DNA of 43,227 nt, from positions 1-43,227 of the forward strand of contig JBMZBC010000017.1 in the NCBI GenBank assembly GCA_049611965.1, in the 5' to 3' direction. Each line of letters opens with the position of its first letter. Position 1 is the stretch's first letter. Shown here piece after piece: positions 1-9,261 of the stretch. The DNA is from UBA10364 sp049611965. GTDB lineage: Bacteria > Bacteroidota > Bacteroidia > Flavobacteriales > Schleiferiaceae. The notes under the pieces were generated by a model, which searched no databases, was not told the origin of the DNA, and saw nothing but the letters and a program-made list of their open reading frames with translations. The translations under genes and the position numbers were made by a program.

Positions 1-869
1 TGAGCCAAGCTAAATTTCGCCTCGAAAACCTCATCGAATGCGGTACGGGAACACTTGAAGTGAAAAGCGGCTATGGTTTGGATCCTGAGAACGAGTTGAA
101 GCTTTTGCGTGCCATAAAAGCACTTAATGACCAAAGTCAAGCTACACTAGTCCCGACCTTCTTGGCTGCGCACGCGCTTCCTGCTTGGGCGAAAGCGCAA
201 AGTATGAACGATGCCAGCTACACCAAATACATGTTGGACGAGTGTCTTCCTACCATAAAAAACGAAAACCTCGCACTATTTTTAGACGGCTTCATTGAGC
301 GCGACTATTTCAGATTGGACGCTTTACAGCATTTGATCGACGCCAGTACGAATAGCGGATTGCCACTGAAGATTCACGTCAATCAGTTTTACGACATCGG
401 CGGTATTCAAATGGCGGTAGAAGCCGGTGCCTTAAGCGTCGACCACCTCGAGGTGATGAGTCCTGAGGCCATTCAAGCCTTACACGGCAGCGACACCATA
501 GCTACCCTCCTGCCTTCTTGCAGCTACTTCCTTGGCATTCCGTACGGTCCTGCTAGAGAACTCATTGAGAATGACACCGTCGTCGCATTGGCAACAGATT
601 ATAACCCAGGTTCTTCCCCTGGAGGAAACATGCAGCTGGTGTGTAACATGGCTTGCGCCAAGATGAAGATGACGCCTGCAGAAGCTTTGAATGCAGCCAC
701 CATCAACGGTGCTGCCGCGCTAAACCTGAGTGACTGCAAAGGCTCCATCGCCGTGGGTAAGGATGCGGATCTATTGATCACAAAAGCCATCCCATCGCTG
801 GAGTATCTGTGTTACGATTTCGGAACCAATCACATTCAAACCACCATTTTAGGTGGACAGACCCAATGA
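1..869 (+). CDS. hutI: Imidazolonepropionase (5'-truncated by window edge)
   Basis: Metal-dependent amidohydrolase that opens 4-imidazolone-5-propionate to N-formimino-L-glutamate, the third step of histidine degradation in the cytoplasm. The reading frame is open to the left edge (codons from base 3), so the N-terminus and the first metal-binding histidines lie outside the window. Visible family signatures are TLEVKSGYGL near the start, the HVNQF stretch followed by SVDHLE, and the C-terminal ATDYNPGSSPGGNMQL segment carrying the metal-ligand Asp. After it comes the usual amidohydrolase ending with GAAAL and a GKDADLL turn. The stop overlaps the next start as ATGA (866-869), so hutG is probably translationally coupled. 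The following genes ftcD and hutG support the pathway assignment. Identity is secure; only the length is unknown. Confidence 0.95.
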   Translation, partial: SQAKFRLENLIECGTGTLEVKSGYGLDPENELKLLRAIKALNDQSQATLVPTFLAAHALPAWAKAQSMNDASYTKYMLDECLPTIKNENLALFLDGFIERDYFRLDALQHLIDASTNSGLPLKIHVNQFYDIGGIQMAVEAGALSVDHLEVMSPEAIQALHGSDTIATLLPSCSYFLGIPYGPARELIENDTVVALATDYNPGSSPGGNMQLVCNMACAKMKMTPAEALNAATINGAAALNLSDCKGSIAVGKDADLLITKAIPSLEYLCYDFGTNHIQTTILGGQTQ

Positions 870-1852
870 GCACAGTATTAGAACATTACACAAGCGAAGA
901 TCTCCTTAGTCGCACCTCTGTCCGCCCAGGCGAAGAACGACTGGGTGAACGCATTGCAGCAGTTAGCGAGGCCGATTGGACCAGCGCTGATTCTCTTCCA
1001 TTCAAATTCATTGTCGTAGGAGTAGAAGAAGATTTCGGTGTGCGTGCCAACCACGGTCGCGGCGGAGCAAATCGCGCTTTCCAAAGCTTCTTGAGTTATT
1101 TCCTGAACATGCAGGTGAACCGCTTCTTCCCAAGCGACGCAGTAGCAGTTCTAGGAGCAGTAGTTCCCACCACAACCATAGAAAACGATCAGATAGACGC
1201 GCTGCGTGAAGCCACTGCAGCAAACGACCATACGGTGAGCGCTGTAGTACGTAGAATCACTGAATTAGGGGCCATCCCAATTGTCATTGGTGGAGGTCAT
1301 AACAATGCGTACGGGTGTTTGAAAGGCAGTAGCGAAGCAAAAGGACGCGCCATCAACTGCCTGAATATTGACGCTCATACAGATTTGAGAACGACTGAAG
1401 GCCGGCACAGCGGCAACGGCTTTACCTATGCGGCAGAAGCAGGTTACATGGCAAATTACTTCATGTTTGGCCTTCAAGAGAATTATACGCCAGAATACAT
1501 TTGGCAAACCATAGAGCACAACGATGCCTACAATGTGGCAAGCTTCGAGGATTTACAATCGGGTGAATTGACCCAAGATGAAGCACTCATACATGTTGCC
1601 GAACATTTGGGGATGGAATATGGATTGGAATTGGACGTGGATGCCATTGCAAACTTCCCTTCCAGTGCACAGAGTATCAGCGGATTTTCCTTTGATCAGG
1701 TCCGCCAAATCATCTACGCGCTCGATATGCTGCCCCATTACTTCCACCTTTGCGAAGGCCGCGTAACCTCAGAAGAGGAACATGCCTCGGTCGGAAGAGG
1801 TTTAGCACTTCTCGTGTCCGATTTTATCAAAGCACACATCTTCAGCGAATAA
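866..1852 (+). CDS. hutG: Formimidoylglutamase-like ureohydrolase (arginase family)
   Basis: Probable Mn-dependent hydrolase of N-formimidoyl-L-glutamate to glutamate and formamide. The start at 866 is chosen because its ATG overlaps the hutI stop (ATGA) and gives a 328-residue protein; an upstream in-frame ATG at 809 would read into hutI. The arginase-fold metal ligands are all visible: GGGHN (His145), NIDAHTDLR (Asp169, His171, Asp173) and ELDVDAI (Asp257, Asp259). Operon position between hutI and ftcD points to formiminoglutamate rather than arginine or agmatine. The substrate is inferred from context; the family assignment comes from the motifs. Only one base separates it from ftcD. Confidence 0.88.
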   Translation: MSTVLEHYTSEDLLSRTSVRPGEERLGERIAAVSEADWTSADSLPFKFIVVGVEEDFGVRANHGRGGANRAFQSFLSYFLNMQVNRFFPSDAVAVLGAVVPTTTIENDQIDALREATAANDHTVSAVVRRITELGAIPIVIGGGHNNAYGCLKGSSEAKGRAINCLNIDAHTDLRTTEGRHSGNGFTYAAEAGYMANYFMFGLQENYTPEYIWQTIEHNDAYNVASFEDLQSGELTQDEALIHVAEHLGMEYGLELDVDAIANFPSSAQSISGFSFDQVRQIIYALDMLPHYFHLCEGRVTSEEEHASVGRGLALLVSDFIKAHIFSE

Positions 1853-1853
1853 C

Positions 1854-2765
1854 ATGAGCTACCGGATAGAATGCATACCCAACGTGAGTACTGCCGATCC
1901 AGCAATCCTTCAGCGCATTGCTGCAGCGATCGAAGCTACCGAGGGGGTAACGCTGCATTTTGTCGACCCTGGTAAAAGTGCCAACCGTACGGTATTCACC
2001 TACCTAGGCCCCGTAAACCAAGTCCTCAAGGCTACTGAAGCACTCTTTGCCATTGCCCTGAGTGAGATCGATATGCGCCAGCACCAAGGCGTTCACCCGC
2101 GAATGGGCGCTGTGGACGTTTGTCCCTTCGTTTTACTGGACGATGAATCCAACGCTAAAGACTTATTAGAGCGTGTTCGCGTATTCGCGCGAGAAATAAG
2201 TACGAAACACGATTTGGCCATCTACGGCTACGAGCACCTCGCGAGCAGCCCAGAGCGGAAAAACCTCGCTGCAGTGCGCCAAGGAGAATACGAAGGTCTT
2301 GAAGAGAGATTTGCTGGAGGCGACCTGCCCGACTTTGGCCCACAGAGGTTCACCTCAGCCGTGGCCTTACACGGTGCGACGGCGATAAGTGTGCGCCCCT
2401 TGATGGTGGCTTACAACGTGAATCTAAAAGGTGGCGAGCTTAAGGAACGACTGAAGGCAGCAAAGACAATTGCTGGAAAAATTCGAGAGCGCGACGGGGG
2501 TATGCCGGGAGTCAAAGCCATAGGTTGGTATTTACCAGATTTCGATCTCGTTCAGGTCAGCTGCAACCTCACCAAGCCAAATGAAGCAGGAGTTTGTGAG
2601 GTGTTTACTCGCGTCCAAGCGTTAGCGTATCAAATGGGCTTTGAGGCCCCCTCTTCAGAATTAATTGGTTGCATCCCTCAAAGCCAATTCACCACGATGA
2701 CCGCCGAGGAATTGGGTTTCGGTCAACTGAAGCCTTTTGAAGGAAATCGTATACTACCTTTATAA
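1854..2765 (+). CDS. ftcD: Glutamate formimidoyltransferase
   Basis: Transfers the formimino group from formiminoglutamate to tetrahydrofolate, giving 5-formimino-THF and glutamate. The 303-residue protein is the transferase part only and lacks the cyclodeaminase domain of the bifunctional vertebrate enzyme. It begins with IECIPNVSTAD, typical of the family. It carries HQGVHPRMGAVDVCPF, whose His81 corresponds to the catalytic His of FTCD. A further conserved stretch, GMPGVKAIGWYLPD, lies in the second half. It starts one base after the hutG stop and ends the hut cluster seen here. A weak inverted repeat lies downstream, but there is no clear T-tailed terminator. Confidence 0.95.
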   Translation: MSYRIECIPNVSTADPAILQRIAAAIEATEGVTLHFVDPGKSANRTVFTYLGPVNQVLKATEALFAIALSEIDMRQHQGVHPRMGAVDVCPFVLLDDESNAKDLLERVRVFAREISTKHDLAIYGYEHLASSPERKNLAAVRQGEYEGLEERFAGGDLPDFGPQRFTSAVALHGATAISVRPLMVAYNVNLKGGELKERLKAAKTIAGKIRERDGGMPGVKAIGWYLPDFDLVQVSCNLTKPNEAGVCEVFTRVQALAYQMGFEAPSSELIGCIPQSQFTTMTAEELGFGQLKPFEGNRILPL

Positions 2766-2785
2766 GTAAGTTTTAAAGATACAGA

Positions 2786-2813
2786 TGGCACGATTTTTCC
2801 TACTAAAGTGCCA
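2786..2813. repeat. Short inverted repeat between hut operon and TonB receptor gene
   Basis: TGGCAC (2786-2791) and GTGCCA (2808-2813) form a 6-bp stem with a 16-base T-rich loop in the 62-base gap before the receptor gene. There is no T-run after it, so it is not a standard terminator. It could be a weak operator or leader hairpin. The support is only the repeat itself. Confidence 0.3.
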
Positions 2814-2827
2814 ACAAAATACCTTCT

Positions 2828-5203
2828 ATGAAAATTAGAATAGCAGCGGTACTACTGCTCATTTCAAGCGCACTATGGGCGCAAAACCGCACTATAAGCG
2901 GCTACATCACCGACTTTGAGACCGGTGAAGCGCTTATTGGTGTAAATGTTTGGGCACCTGAATTAAAATTGGGTACCTCTTCAAACAATTACGGGTTCTA
3001 CTCGCTGACGCTGCCCCAGGGAACGCATGTCGTGCGCCTGACCTACATTGGGTATAAGAACAACCAATTTGAGATTGATCTTTCCAAAAATGTGGAGTTT
3101 AATTTCCGCCTAAAACCTTCTAGCAATGTGCTGAACGAGGTTGATGTTGTTGCTGCTGAAGGACAGAAGATTCAAGAACAAGTTCAGATGTCGAAAATGG
3201 AAGTTCCCATTAAGCAACTGAAATCCCTTCCTGCCATCCTAGGTGAGGTGGATATTATGAAAACCTTACAGCTATTGCCGGGTGTGCAAAGCGGTGGCGA
3301 GGGAACTTCAGGGTTGTACGTCCGCGGGGGCTCGCCCGATCAAAACCTTATCCTCTTAGACGGCGTACCGCTGTACAATGTGAACCACCTCTTCGGATTC
3401 TTCTCGGTCTTCAATGCCGATGCCATCTCCAACGTAAGCCTTACCAAAGGTGGATTCCCGGCACGCTACGGCGGTCGATTATCTTCTGTATTGGAGATCA
3501 ATATGAAAGAAGGGAACATGAACGAGTTCCACGGGGATGCTACGGCATCGCTTATCTCTTCAAAATTGACACTAGAAGGACCGCTGATTAAGGACAAAGC
3601 ATCCTTTATGATCAGTGGTCGTCGTACCTATGTGGACATTTTAGCACAACCCTTTTTCAATAGCTTAAATAACGCGAATCCGAACCAACAAACTGATCCG
3701 CGCTACTACTTCTACGACACCAATATGAAGGTGAACTACAAAGTGGGTAAAAAGGACCGTGTGTATTTCAGCCACTTCCAAGGCAAAGACGACTTCGGTA
3801 TCCGCGACCGCTATTCCGACAGCACACGCACCGAAGAATTTGACTTTGGGATCGATTGGATGAACAGCATCTCTGCAGCACGTTGGAACCACCAGTGGAG
3901 TCCCAAACTCTTCTCAAACGTTACTGCCACCCGCTCAGAGTACCAATTCAATACGCGTGCTCTTTCTGAATCGACCTTCCAACCCAACTTCCCAGACACC
4001 ACTGGGCAGGAGGTGGAGCGTTTCGCTGGCTTATACTTCTCAGGTATTGAGGACTATGGTGGCCGCATCGATTTCGATTACGCCCACAGTCCCTTGCATT
4101 ACGTCCGTTTCGGAACCGGGTACACCAACCACAACTTTAGCCCTGGCGCAACAAACCTTGAACTCAGTTCGGGCGGGTTCAACCTCGATACCACCATTGG
4201 AACAACGAGCATTCTATCTAATGAATTCTTTGCGTATATGGAAGACGAGTGGACGGTCAATGAAAACTTTAAAGTGAACGGGGGCTTACACTTTGCCGGT
4301 TTAGCGGTCGAAGGTGAAACCTACACTTCCCTACAACCTCGTTTGGGTCTGAATTACAGCTTGCCTGGGGACATCGCCTTGAAGGCTTCCTACGCGGATA
4401 TGATGCAATTTGTCAACCTGCTGGCTAACGAAGGGATCGGTCTTCCTACAGATTTATGGGTGCCCTCAACGGCCAACATCAAACCGCAGACCTCTCGTCA
4501 GTATGCAGTGGGATTGGCGAAAAATGTGGGCCAATTTGAATTGTCCCTGGAAGGCTATTACAAGGACATGAAAAATCTAGTGAGCTATAAAGAAGGTGCT
4601 AACTTCCTCTTCTCCTTGGATGAAAACTGGGAGGACAAGATTACTCAAGGGGTTGGCCAGAGCTACGGAATGGAATTCTTTGCGCAGAAAAAACGAGGAC
4701 AGACCACCGGATGGATTGGTTATACACTCAGCTGGTCTTGGCGCCAATTTGATGATATCAATGATGGAGAGCGCTATTTCTTCACCTACGATCGCCGCCA
4801 CGATTTCTCCGCGGTGCTCACCCACGAATTCACAGAAAATATTCAATTCAGCGGTGCTTGGGTCTACGGTACAGGGCGCGCCATCACCCTGCCAGAATTT
4901 TCCTACCTCACCTCTCTACCCGATGGTTTGAGCTGGTGGCAAAACCAACAAGCCTTGGTAGAACGCCCTTCAGATAAAAACTCGTTCCGCATGAGCGCCT
5001 ACCACAGACTGGACCTCAGCCTTAGCTTTAGAAAGGAGCGCAGAAACTACGAACGTTGGTGGGTCATTAGTGCCTACAATGCCTACAACAATCTCAACCC
5101 ATTTTTCTTAGAAACCACGACTGATGCACAAGGGAACACGAAGCTCCGAGAGTACGGCCTCTTCCCCATCATCCCATCAGTCGCTTACCGTATAAAATTT
5201 TAA
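2828..5203 (+). CDS. TonB-dependent outer-membrane receptor with carboxypeptidase-like regulatory domain
   Basis: Outer-membrane beta-barrel for energised uptake of an unknown ligand. A signal peptide (MKIRIAAVLLLISSALWAQ) is followed by a carboxypeptidase-regulatory-like beta-sandwich at about residues 22-105 (ISGYITDFETGEALIGVNV). The plug domain lies at about 115-230, with LQLLPGVQSGGEGTSGLYVR and LLDGVPLYNVNHLFG. The remainder is a barrel ending in an aromatic-rich strand with the terminal residues YRIKF, as expected for BAM-inserted proteins. At 791 residues it is shorter than SusC-type receptors. The next gene, three bases downstream, is a DUF4249 lipoprotein, a frequent partner of this receptor class in Bacteroidota. 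Ligand unknown; nothing in the neighbourhood identifies it. Confidence 0.93.
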   Translation: MKIRIAAVLLLISSALWAQNRTISGYITDFETGEALIGVNVWAPELKLGTSSNNYGFYSLTLPQGTHVVRLTYIGYKNNQFEIDLSKNVEFNFRLKPSSNVLNEVDVVAAEGQKIQEQVQMSKMEVPIKQLKSLPAILGEVDIMKTLQLLPGVQSGGEGTSGLYVRGGSPDQNLILLDGVPLYNVNHLFGFFSVFNADAISNVSLTKGGFPARYGGRLSSVLEINMKEGNMNEFHGDATASLISSKLTLEGPLIKDKASFMISGRRTYVDILAQPFFNSLNNANPNQQTDPRYYFYDTNMKVNYKVGKKDRVYFSHFQGKDDFGIRDRYSDSTRTEEFDFGIDWMNSISAARWNHQWSPKLFSNVTATRSEYQFNTRALSESTFQPNFPDTTGQEVERFAGLYFSGIEDYGGRIDFDYAHSPLHYVRFGTGYTNHNFSPGATNLELSSGGFNLDTTIGTTSILSNEFFAYMEDEWTVNENFKVNGGLHFAGLAVEGETYTSLQPRLGLNYSLPGDIALKASYADMMQFVNLLANEGIGLPTDLWVPSTANIKPQTSRQYAVGLAKNVGQFELSLEGYYKDMKNLVSYKEGANFLFSLDENWEDKITQGVGQSYGMEFFAQKKRGQTTGWIGYTLSWSWRQFDDINDGERYFFTYDRRHDFSAVLTHEFTENIQFSGAWVYGTGRAITLPEFSYLTSLPDGLSWWQNQQALVERPSDKNSFRMSAYHRLDLSLSFRKERRNYERWWVISAYNAYNNLNPFFLETTTDAQGNTKLREYGLFPIIPSVAYRIKF

Positions 5204-5206
5204 GCC

Positions 5207-6091
5207 ATGAAAAAGATTCTTTTACTTCTGGCTGCAGCCTCAGCACTCTTCTCATGTGAACGCTTCGCGGAAGGAGTTGCGCGTGATATTGATATGCCGC
5301 CGCACAATCCGCAGATTGCCGGTTCACTCTTTATTGACTCTAGAGATTCAATGCTCAGTGCTACAGTGAGTGAGACTCGGGGTTTATTTGACACGACCAA
5401 AACAGGTATACTCAAAGATGCTGAACTCACCCTCTTGAAAGACGGCGTGCCTTTGCACGAATGGAACACCCTAAGCATTTATGAAACCTACGACAAAGAC
5501 CTCGGCGACCGTATTGGTATTCTGGACGGCGAGATCACCTTTGAGGTCAGTCATCCGGATTACGAAACTGTGCACGCCGTACAGCGCTTCCCACAAAAGG
5601 CAGATTTCTCAGCTGAAGTGGATTACGGGGCAACGACTTGGTTTACGGAAACCTCGGATGAATTGACTCTAGAGTTTAATGACATCCCGGGCGAGAATCA
5701 GCATTACTTGATTTCAATAGACCTCCACTACCGCAATGGGCTTAGTGGACAAGATACTTCGGAGTATTTCCCGTTGTGGTTAGAGACCAATAACCAAAGT
5801 GCTCAGCCTATAAATGAAGGCGGGTTCCTCCTTTCTGAAGAAGGCGTCGACCGCAATCTTAAAATTCGTTTTGCTACCGGGGTCAATTCCTTTGACTACC
5901 TCTTCTTAGTGGAATACCGTATTACTGTTAAAACACTAAGCGACGAAATGTATAAATTCTACCAGAGCTACCAAGCCCTAGAAAATGCTCAAGGGAATCC
6001 TTTCGCGGAACCGGTCATATTGTATTCAAACATGAGCAACGACGTAGGCTGCTTCGGTGTAAGTACGACCGTACGTAAATGGGAAGGCTAA
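5207..6091 (+). CDS. DUF4249-family lipoprotein
   Basis: A predicted lipoprotein of 294 residues. The signal peptide MKKILLLLAAASALFSC ends in a lipobox-like LFSC, giving Cys17 as the lipidated residue. After it, the protein shows alternating beta-strand patterns typical of DUF4249, with an early segment where DAELTLLKDG is followed by a segment on query strands (LSIYETYD) and later ENQHYLISIDL. It begins three bases after the TonB receptor stop and is therefore in the same operon. Members of this family are thought to sit at the outer membrane with their receptor, but the precise role is not established. The gene ends in a strong terminator. Confidence 0.85.
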   Translation: MKKILLLLAAASALFSCERFAEGVARDIDMPPHNPQIAGSLFIDSRDSMLSATVSETRGLFDTTKTGILKDAELTLLKDGVPLHEWNTLSIYETYDKDLGDRIGILDGEITFEVSHPDYETVHAVQRFPQKADFSAEVDYGATTWFTETSDELTLEFNDIPGENQHYLISIDLHYRNGLSGQDTSEYFPLWLETNNQSAQPINEGGFLLSEEGVDRNLKIRFATGVNSFDYLFLVEYRITVKTLSDEMYKFYQSYQALENAQGNPFAEPVILYSNMSNDVGCFGVSTTVRKWEG

Positions 6092-6107
6092 AAAATTCTC
6101 AAAGCAT

Positions 6108-6139
6108 AAAAAAGGCGGCCCCACAGGGCCGCCTTTTTT
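6108..6139. terminator. Bidirectional intrinsic terminator (DUF4249 gene / fabH)
   Basis: GGCGGCCC (6114-6121) pairs with GGGCCGCC (6126-6133) around a CACA loop. The stem is flanked by six A on the left and six T on the right, so it can terminate the plus-strand receptor operon and the minus-strand fabH. Confidence 0.93.
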
Positions 6140-6156
6140 GTTTAAATATTCGTTGC

Positions 6157-7161
6157 TTACAGCTCCATCAGAACAGAACCCCATGTAAAGCCCGCCCCAA
6201 AAGCTGCTAGACATATGGTATCCCCTTCCTTCACTGCACCGGTCTGCACCGCTTCAGACAAAGCAATAGCAATAGATGCTGCTGTGGTATTTCCGTATTT
6301 CTGGATGTTGTTAAAGACTTGGTCGTCTCTGAGTCCCATACGCTTCTGAATAAATTGAGCGATACGCAGGTTGGCTTGGTGCGGGATCAAACAATCGATC
6401 TGATCGGGCATCATACGATTCGTTTTCAATGCTTCACCGATCACTTCTCCAAAGCGCACTACGGCGTGCTTAAAGACGAAGTTCCCGTTCATCTGTGGGA
6501 AGTGAATCTCTGGAATAATACCCTTCTCGTCGTATTCATCTAACCAATGCTGCGTACCAAAACCCTTCATAGTGAGTTCTTCCTTATGCTTACCCTCACT
6601 GTGCATATGGCAACTCATGATGCCTTTATGGCCTTCTGGAGCGCGCGAAACCACGGCAGCACCAGCACCATCACCAAAGATGACACTGAGTCCACGACCG
6701 CGGGTTGTTTTATCTAAGAATGGGCTTTGTAGTTCAGCTGCAACGACCAATACATTTTCATACATCCCAGTCTGTACAAAGGCATTCGCAATAGAAGTCG
6801 CGTAAATAAAGCCTGAACAAGCATTGCGGATATCCGTGGCACCGATGGTTCCCATTTCCATGGCTTCCTGAACTTGGACGCCACAGCCTGGGAAGTAATA
6901 ATCCGGGCTAATCGTGGCAAATACAATGTGATCAATGTCGTCTTTAGTAAGTCCGGCGTTTTCTATAGCCATAGTGGCGGCCTTTATGCCCATCGTGGCG
7001 GCTGTATTACCGTCACCTTCTTTGACCCATCGGCGCTCTTCAATACCCGTTCTTTCGCGGATCCACTCATCGTTGGTATCCATGAATGTACTCAGGTCGT
7101 CGTTCGTTACAATGTTTTCTGGGACATAATGGCCAACGCCAGTAATTCGTGCTCTGTGCAT
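6157..7161 (-). CDS. fabH: Beta-ketoacyl-ACP synthase III
   Basis: Condenses acetyl-CoA (or a branched acyl-CoA) with malonyl-ACP to start fatty-acid synthesis in the cytoplasm. The 334-residue protein carries the catalytic triad of the family: Cys115 in DIRNACSGF, His261 in PHQANLRI and Asn291 in KYGNTTAAS. The C-terminal GAGFTWGS glycine-rich turn is also present. The N-terminus ITGVGHYVPENIVTN is canonical and supports the ATG at 7161. The gene stands alone here, divergent from htpG, and is not adjacent to plsX or rpmF within the window. Bacteroidota often have several FabH paralogues, so whether this is the main initiating enzyme cannot be told. Confidence 0.96.
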   Translation of the reverse strand: MHRARITGVGHYVPENIVTNDDLSTFMDTNDEWIRERTGIEERRWVKEGDGNTAATMGIKAATMAIENAGLTKDDIDHIVFATISPDYYFPGCGVQVQEAMEMGTIGATDIRNACSGFIYATSIANAFVQTGMYENVLVVAAELQSPFLDKTTRGRGLSVIFGDGAGAAVVSRAPEGHKGIMSCHMHSEGKHKEELTMKGFGTQHWLDEYDEKGIIPEIHFPQMNGNFVFKHAVVRFGEVIGEALKTNRMMPDQIDCLIPHQANLRIAQFIQKRMGLRDDQVFNNIQKYGNTTAASIAIALSEAVQTGAVKEGDTICLAAFGAGFTWGSVLMEL

Positions 7162-7306
7162 GTGTTGTATGTTAAGGAGTTGTTGCGTGTTGTGCTATAA
7201 GTTAGCGCAAAAATGACACTTAACTTGCCATCCTGTCAGTAAAATTTGGCCATAGAGCGAATGGCACAAACGTTGCCCTATGCTTGAAAACCTAAAAAGA
7301 ATAAAC
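7162..7306. promoter_or_regulatory. Divergent intergenic region fabH / htpG
   Basis: This 145-base gap must hold promoters for both genes. On the minus strand, CATTTTTG (complement of 7208-7215) is one mismatch from the Bacteroidota -7 box TAnnTTTG and suits fabH. On the plus strand, AAAATTTG (7241-7248) is also a one-mismatch match. No perfect box or heat-shock type operator was recognised. Confidence 0.35.
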
Positions 7307-9196
7307 ATGTCTAAAGGATCAATTAATGTAACCGCACAGAACATCTTCCCAATCATCAAGAAGTTCTTGTACAGCGACCATGAAATTTTCCTACGCGAGC
7401 TTGTTTCCAATGCCGTAGATGCTACTCAAAAGCTTAAAACGTTGACCAACCTTGGCGAAGCCAAAGGAGAATTGGGTGACCTTACTATCCACATCAACGT
7501 GGATAAAAAAGCTAAGACGCTCAGCATTATCGACCGCGGTATTGGTATGACTGCGGAAGAGATTGACAAATACATCAACCAAGTGGCCTTCTCCGGTGCT
7601 GAGGAATTTGTAAAAGAATACGAAGGCAAGATGGAAGGTGCTGATCTAATTGGCCACTTCGGACTTGGGTTCTACTCTGCCTTTATGGTCGCTAAGAAAG
7701 TAGAAATCCTAACCAAATCGCACAAAGATGCATCCGCCGTTCAGTGGAGCTGTGAAGGAAATCCTGAATTTGAATTGGTCACTATTGATAAAGAAGACCG
7801 AGGAACGGAGATTCGCTTGCACATCGCTGACGACAGCGAAGAATTTTTGGAGGAGACCAAGATCAATGAACTGTTGAGCAAATACGCCAAGTTCATGCCA
7901 GTGAGCATCCAGTTTGGCGAAAAGGACGAGAGCTATAACGCAGCAGCAGAAGGCGAAGAGGCGAAATGGGAAACGAAAAAAGTACCGAACGTCATTAACA
8001 ACACGAACCCGGCATGGGTGCGCACTCCGAGCGAATTGACGGCAGAAGATTACAAAGAATTCTACCGTGAGCTCTACCCGATGAGCTTCGACGAGCCACT
8101 CTTCAACATTCACTTGAACGTGGACTTCCCATTCAATTTGACGGGGGTGTTGTACTTCCCTAAAATCAAACCGAACGTAGAGCCTCAACGCAACAAAATC
8201 CAGTTGTTCCAGAAGCAGGTGTTCGTTACGGACAGCGTTGAAGGAATCGTTCCTGATTTCTTGACCCTCTTGCACGGGGTGATCGATTCACCAGATATTC
8301 CACTAAACGTGAGCCGCTCGTACCTCCAAGCAGATGGTAATGTTAAGAAGATCTCTTCACACATCACGAAGAAGGTCGCAGATAAACTAGACGAGATGTT
8401 CCGCAAAGACCGCGAAGACTTTGAAGCGAAGTGGAACGACATGAAGATCATCATCGAATACGGCATGTTGACCGAAGACAAGTTCTTTGACAAGGCGAAG
8501 AAATTCGCATTGTACGAGGATACTGAGGGTAAACTGCACACGTTCGATGCCTACCTAGAATCTATCAAGGAGAACCAAACGGACAAGGATAAAAAGACGG
8601 TCGTGCTCTACGCTTCGCACAAGGACGGGCAGCACAGCTACATCCAGGCGGCGAAAGCCAAAGGCTACCAAGTATTGCTTTTGGACTCTCCGCTGACATC
8701 ACACCTCATCCAGAAATTAGAAGGAGAGCACAAAGACACCACCTTCGCTCGTGTAGATTCTGATTTGATCGACAACTTGATTAAGAAAGATGAAACACGC
8801 GTTGCCAAATTAAGTGAGAAGCAAAAAGAAGAGTTGAAAACGCGCCTTGAAGCTATCGTTCCTAAAGAGAAGTTCACATTAAAGCTTGAGGACATGGACT
8901 CTACAGAGGCTCCACTCGTAATCACAGTTCCAGAATTTATGCGTCGTATGAAGGAAATGCAGATGACCGGTGGCGGTGGCATGATGGGAATGAGCGATTT
9001 CCCTGAGATGTACGACCTCGTCGTAAACGCCAACCACAGCCTGGCTTCGAAGATTCTCGATACCGATGATGAAGGAGCGCGTTCAACCGCGGTGAACCAA
9101 GCTTTAGATCTCGCTAAGCTGCAGCAGAACTTGTTGCACGGTGAAGAGCTCACTGCATTCATCGCACGTTCTTACGAGATGTTAGGTGACGAGTAG
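7307..9196 (+). CDS. htpG: Molecular chaperone HtpG (Hsp90)
   Basis: ATP-dependent dimeric cytoplasmic chaperone. The start at 7307 (MSKGSINVTAQNIFP) matches the usual beginning of the family; an in-frame ATG at 7280 would add nine atypical residues. The GHKL ATPase is clear: ELVSNAVDAT (Glu31, Asn35), IIDRGIGM (Asp76) and GHFGLGFYS (116-124) as the lid/ATP motif. The middle domain includes NVSRSYLQ with the ATP-contacting Arg, and a C-terminal dimerisation part contains a Met/Gly-rich amphipathic stretch (MQMTGGGGMMGM). Length 629 is normal. It appears monocistronic, ending at a hairpin and terminator. The start contributes the only uncertainty. Confidence 0.97.
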   Translation: MSKGSINVTAQNIFPIIKKFLYSDHEIFLRELVSNAVDATQKLKTLTNLGEAKGELGDLTIHINVDKKAKTLSIIDRGIGMTAEEIDKYINQVAFSGAEEFVKEYEGKMEGADLIGHFGLGFYSAFMVAKKVEILTKSHKDASAVQWSCEGNPEFELVTIDKEDRGTEIRLHIADDSEEFLEETKINELLSKYAKFMPVSIQFGEKDESYNAAAEGEEAKWETKKVPNVINNTNPAWVRTPSELTAEDYKEFYRELYPMSFDEPLFNIHLNVDFPFNLTGVLYFPKIKPNVEPQRNKIQLFQKQVFVTDSVEGIVPDFLTLLHGVIDSPDIPLNVSRSYLQADGNVKKISSHITKKVADKLDEMFRKDREDFEAKWNDMKIIIEYGMLTEDKFFDKAKKFALYEDTEGKLHTFDAYLESIKENQTDKDKKTVVLYASHKDGQHSYIQAAKAKGYQVLLLDSPLTSHLIQKLEGEHKDTTFARVDSDLIDNLIKKDETRVAKLSEKQKEELKTRLEAIVPKEKFTLKLEDMDSTEAPLVITVPEFMRRMKEMQMTGGGGMMGMSDFPEMYDLVVNANHSLASKILDTDDEGARSTAVNQALDLAKLQQNLLHGEELTAFIARSYEMLGDE

Positions 9197-9214
9197 ATTA
9201 AATGTTGATTAAAT

Positions 9215-9233
9215 ATTCCTTGGTCCAAGGAAT
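9215..9233. repeat. 19-base palindrome after htpG
   Basis: ATTCCTTGGTCCAAGGAAT is a perfect palindrome except for its central base. It sits just upstream of the htpG terminator. It could be a 3'-end mRNA-stabilising hairpin or a protein-binding site. Confidence 0.5.
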
Positions 9234-9239
9234 GTCTGA

Positions 9240-9260
9240 GGGGGCTCCGGCCCCCTTTTT
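9240..9260 (+). terminator. Intrinsic terminator of htpG
   Basis: GGGGGC (9240-9245) pairs with GCCCCC (9250-9255) around a TCCG tetraloop, followed by five T. Confidence 0.9.
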
Positions 9261-9261
9261 G

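Noticed and set aside
809..865. Upstream extension of hutG from an ATG at 809
   Set aside because: Would overlap hutI by 61 bases and adds residues unlike the family; the ATGA joint at 866 is more plausible.
7709..8275. Long antisense frame opposite htpG (188 codons)
   Set aside because: Lies entirely within the well-supported htpG gene, has no recognisable motif and a composition rich in Phe, Val and Arg typical of a reversed coding frame.
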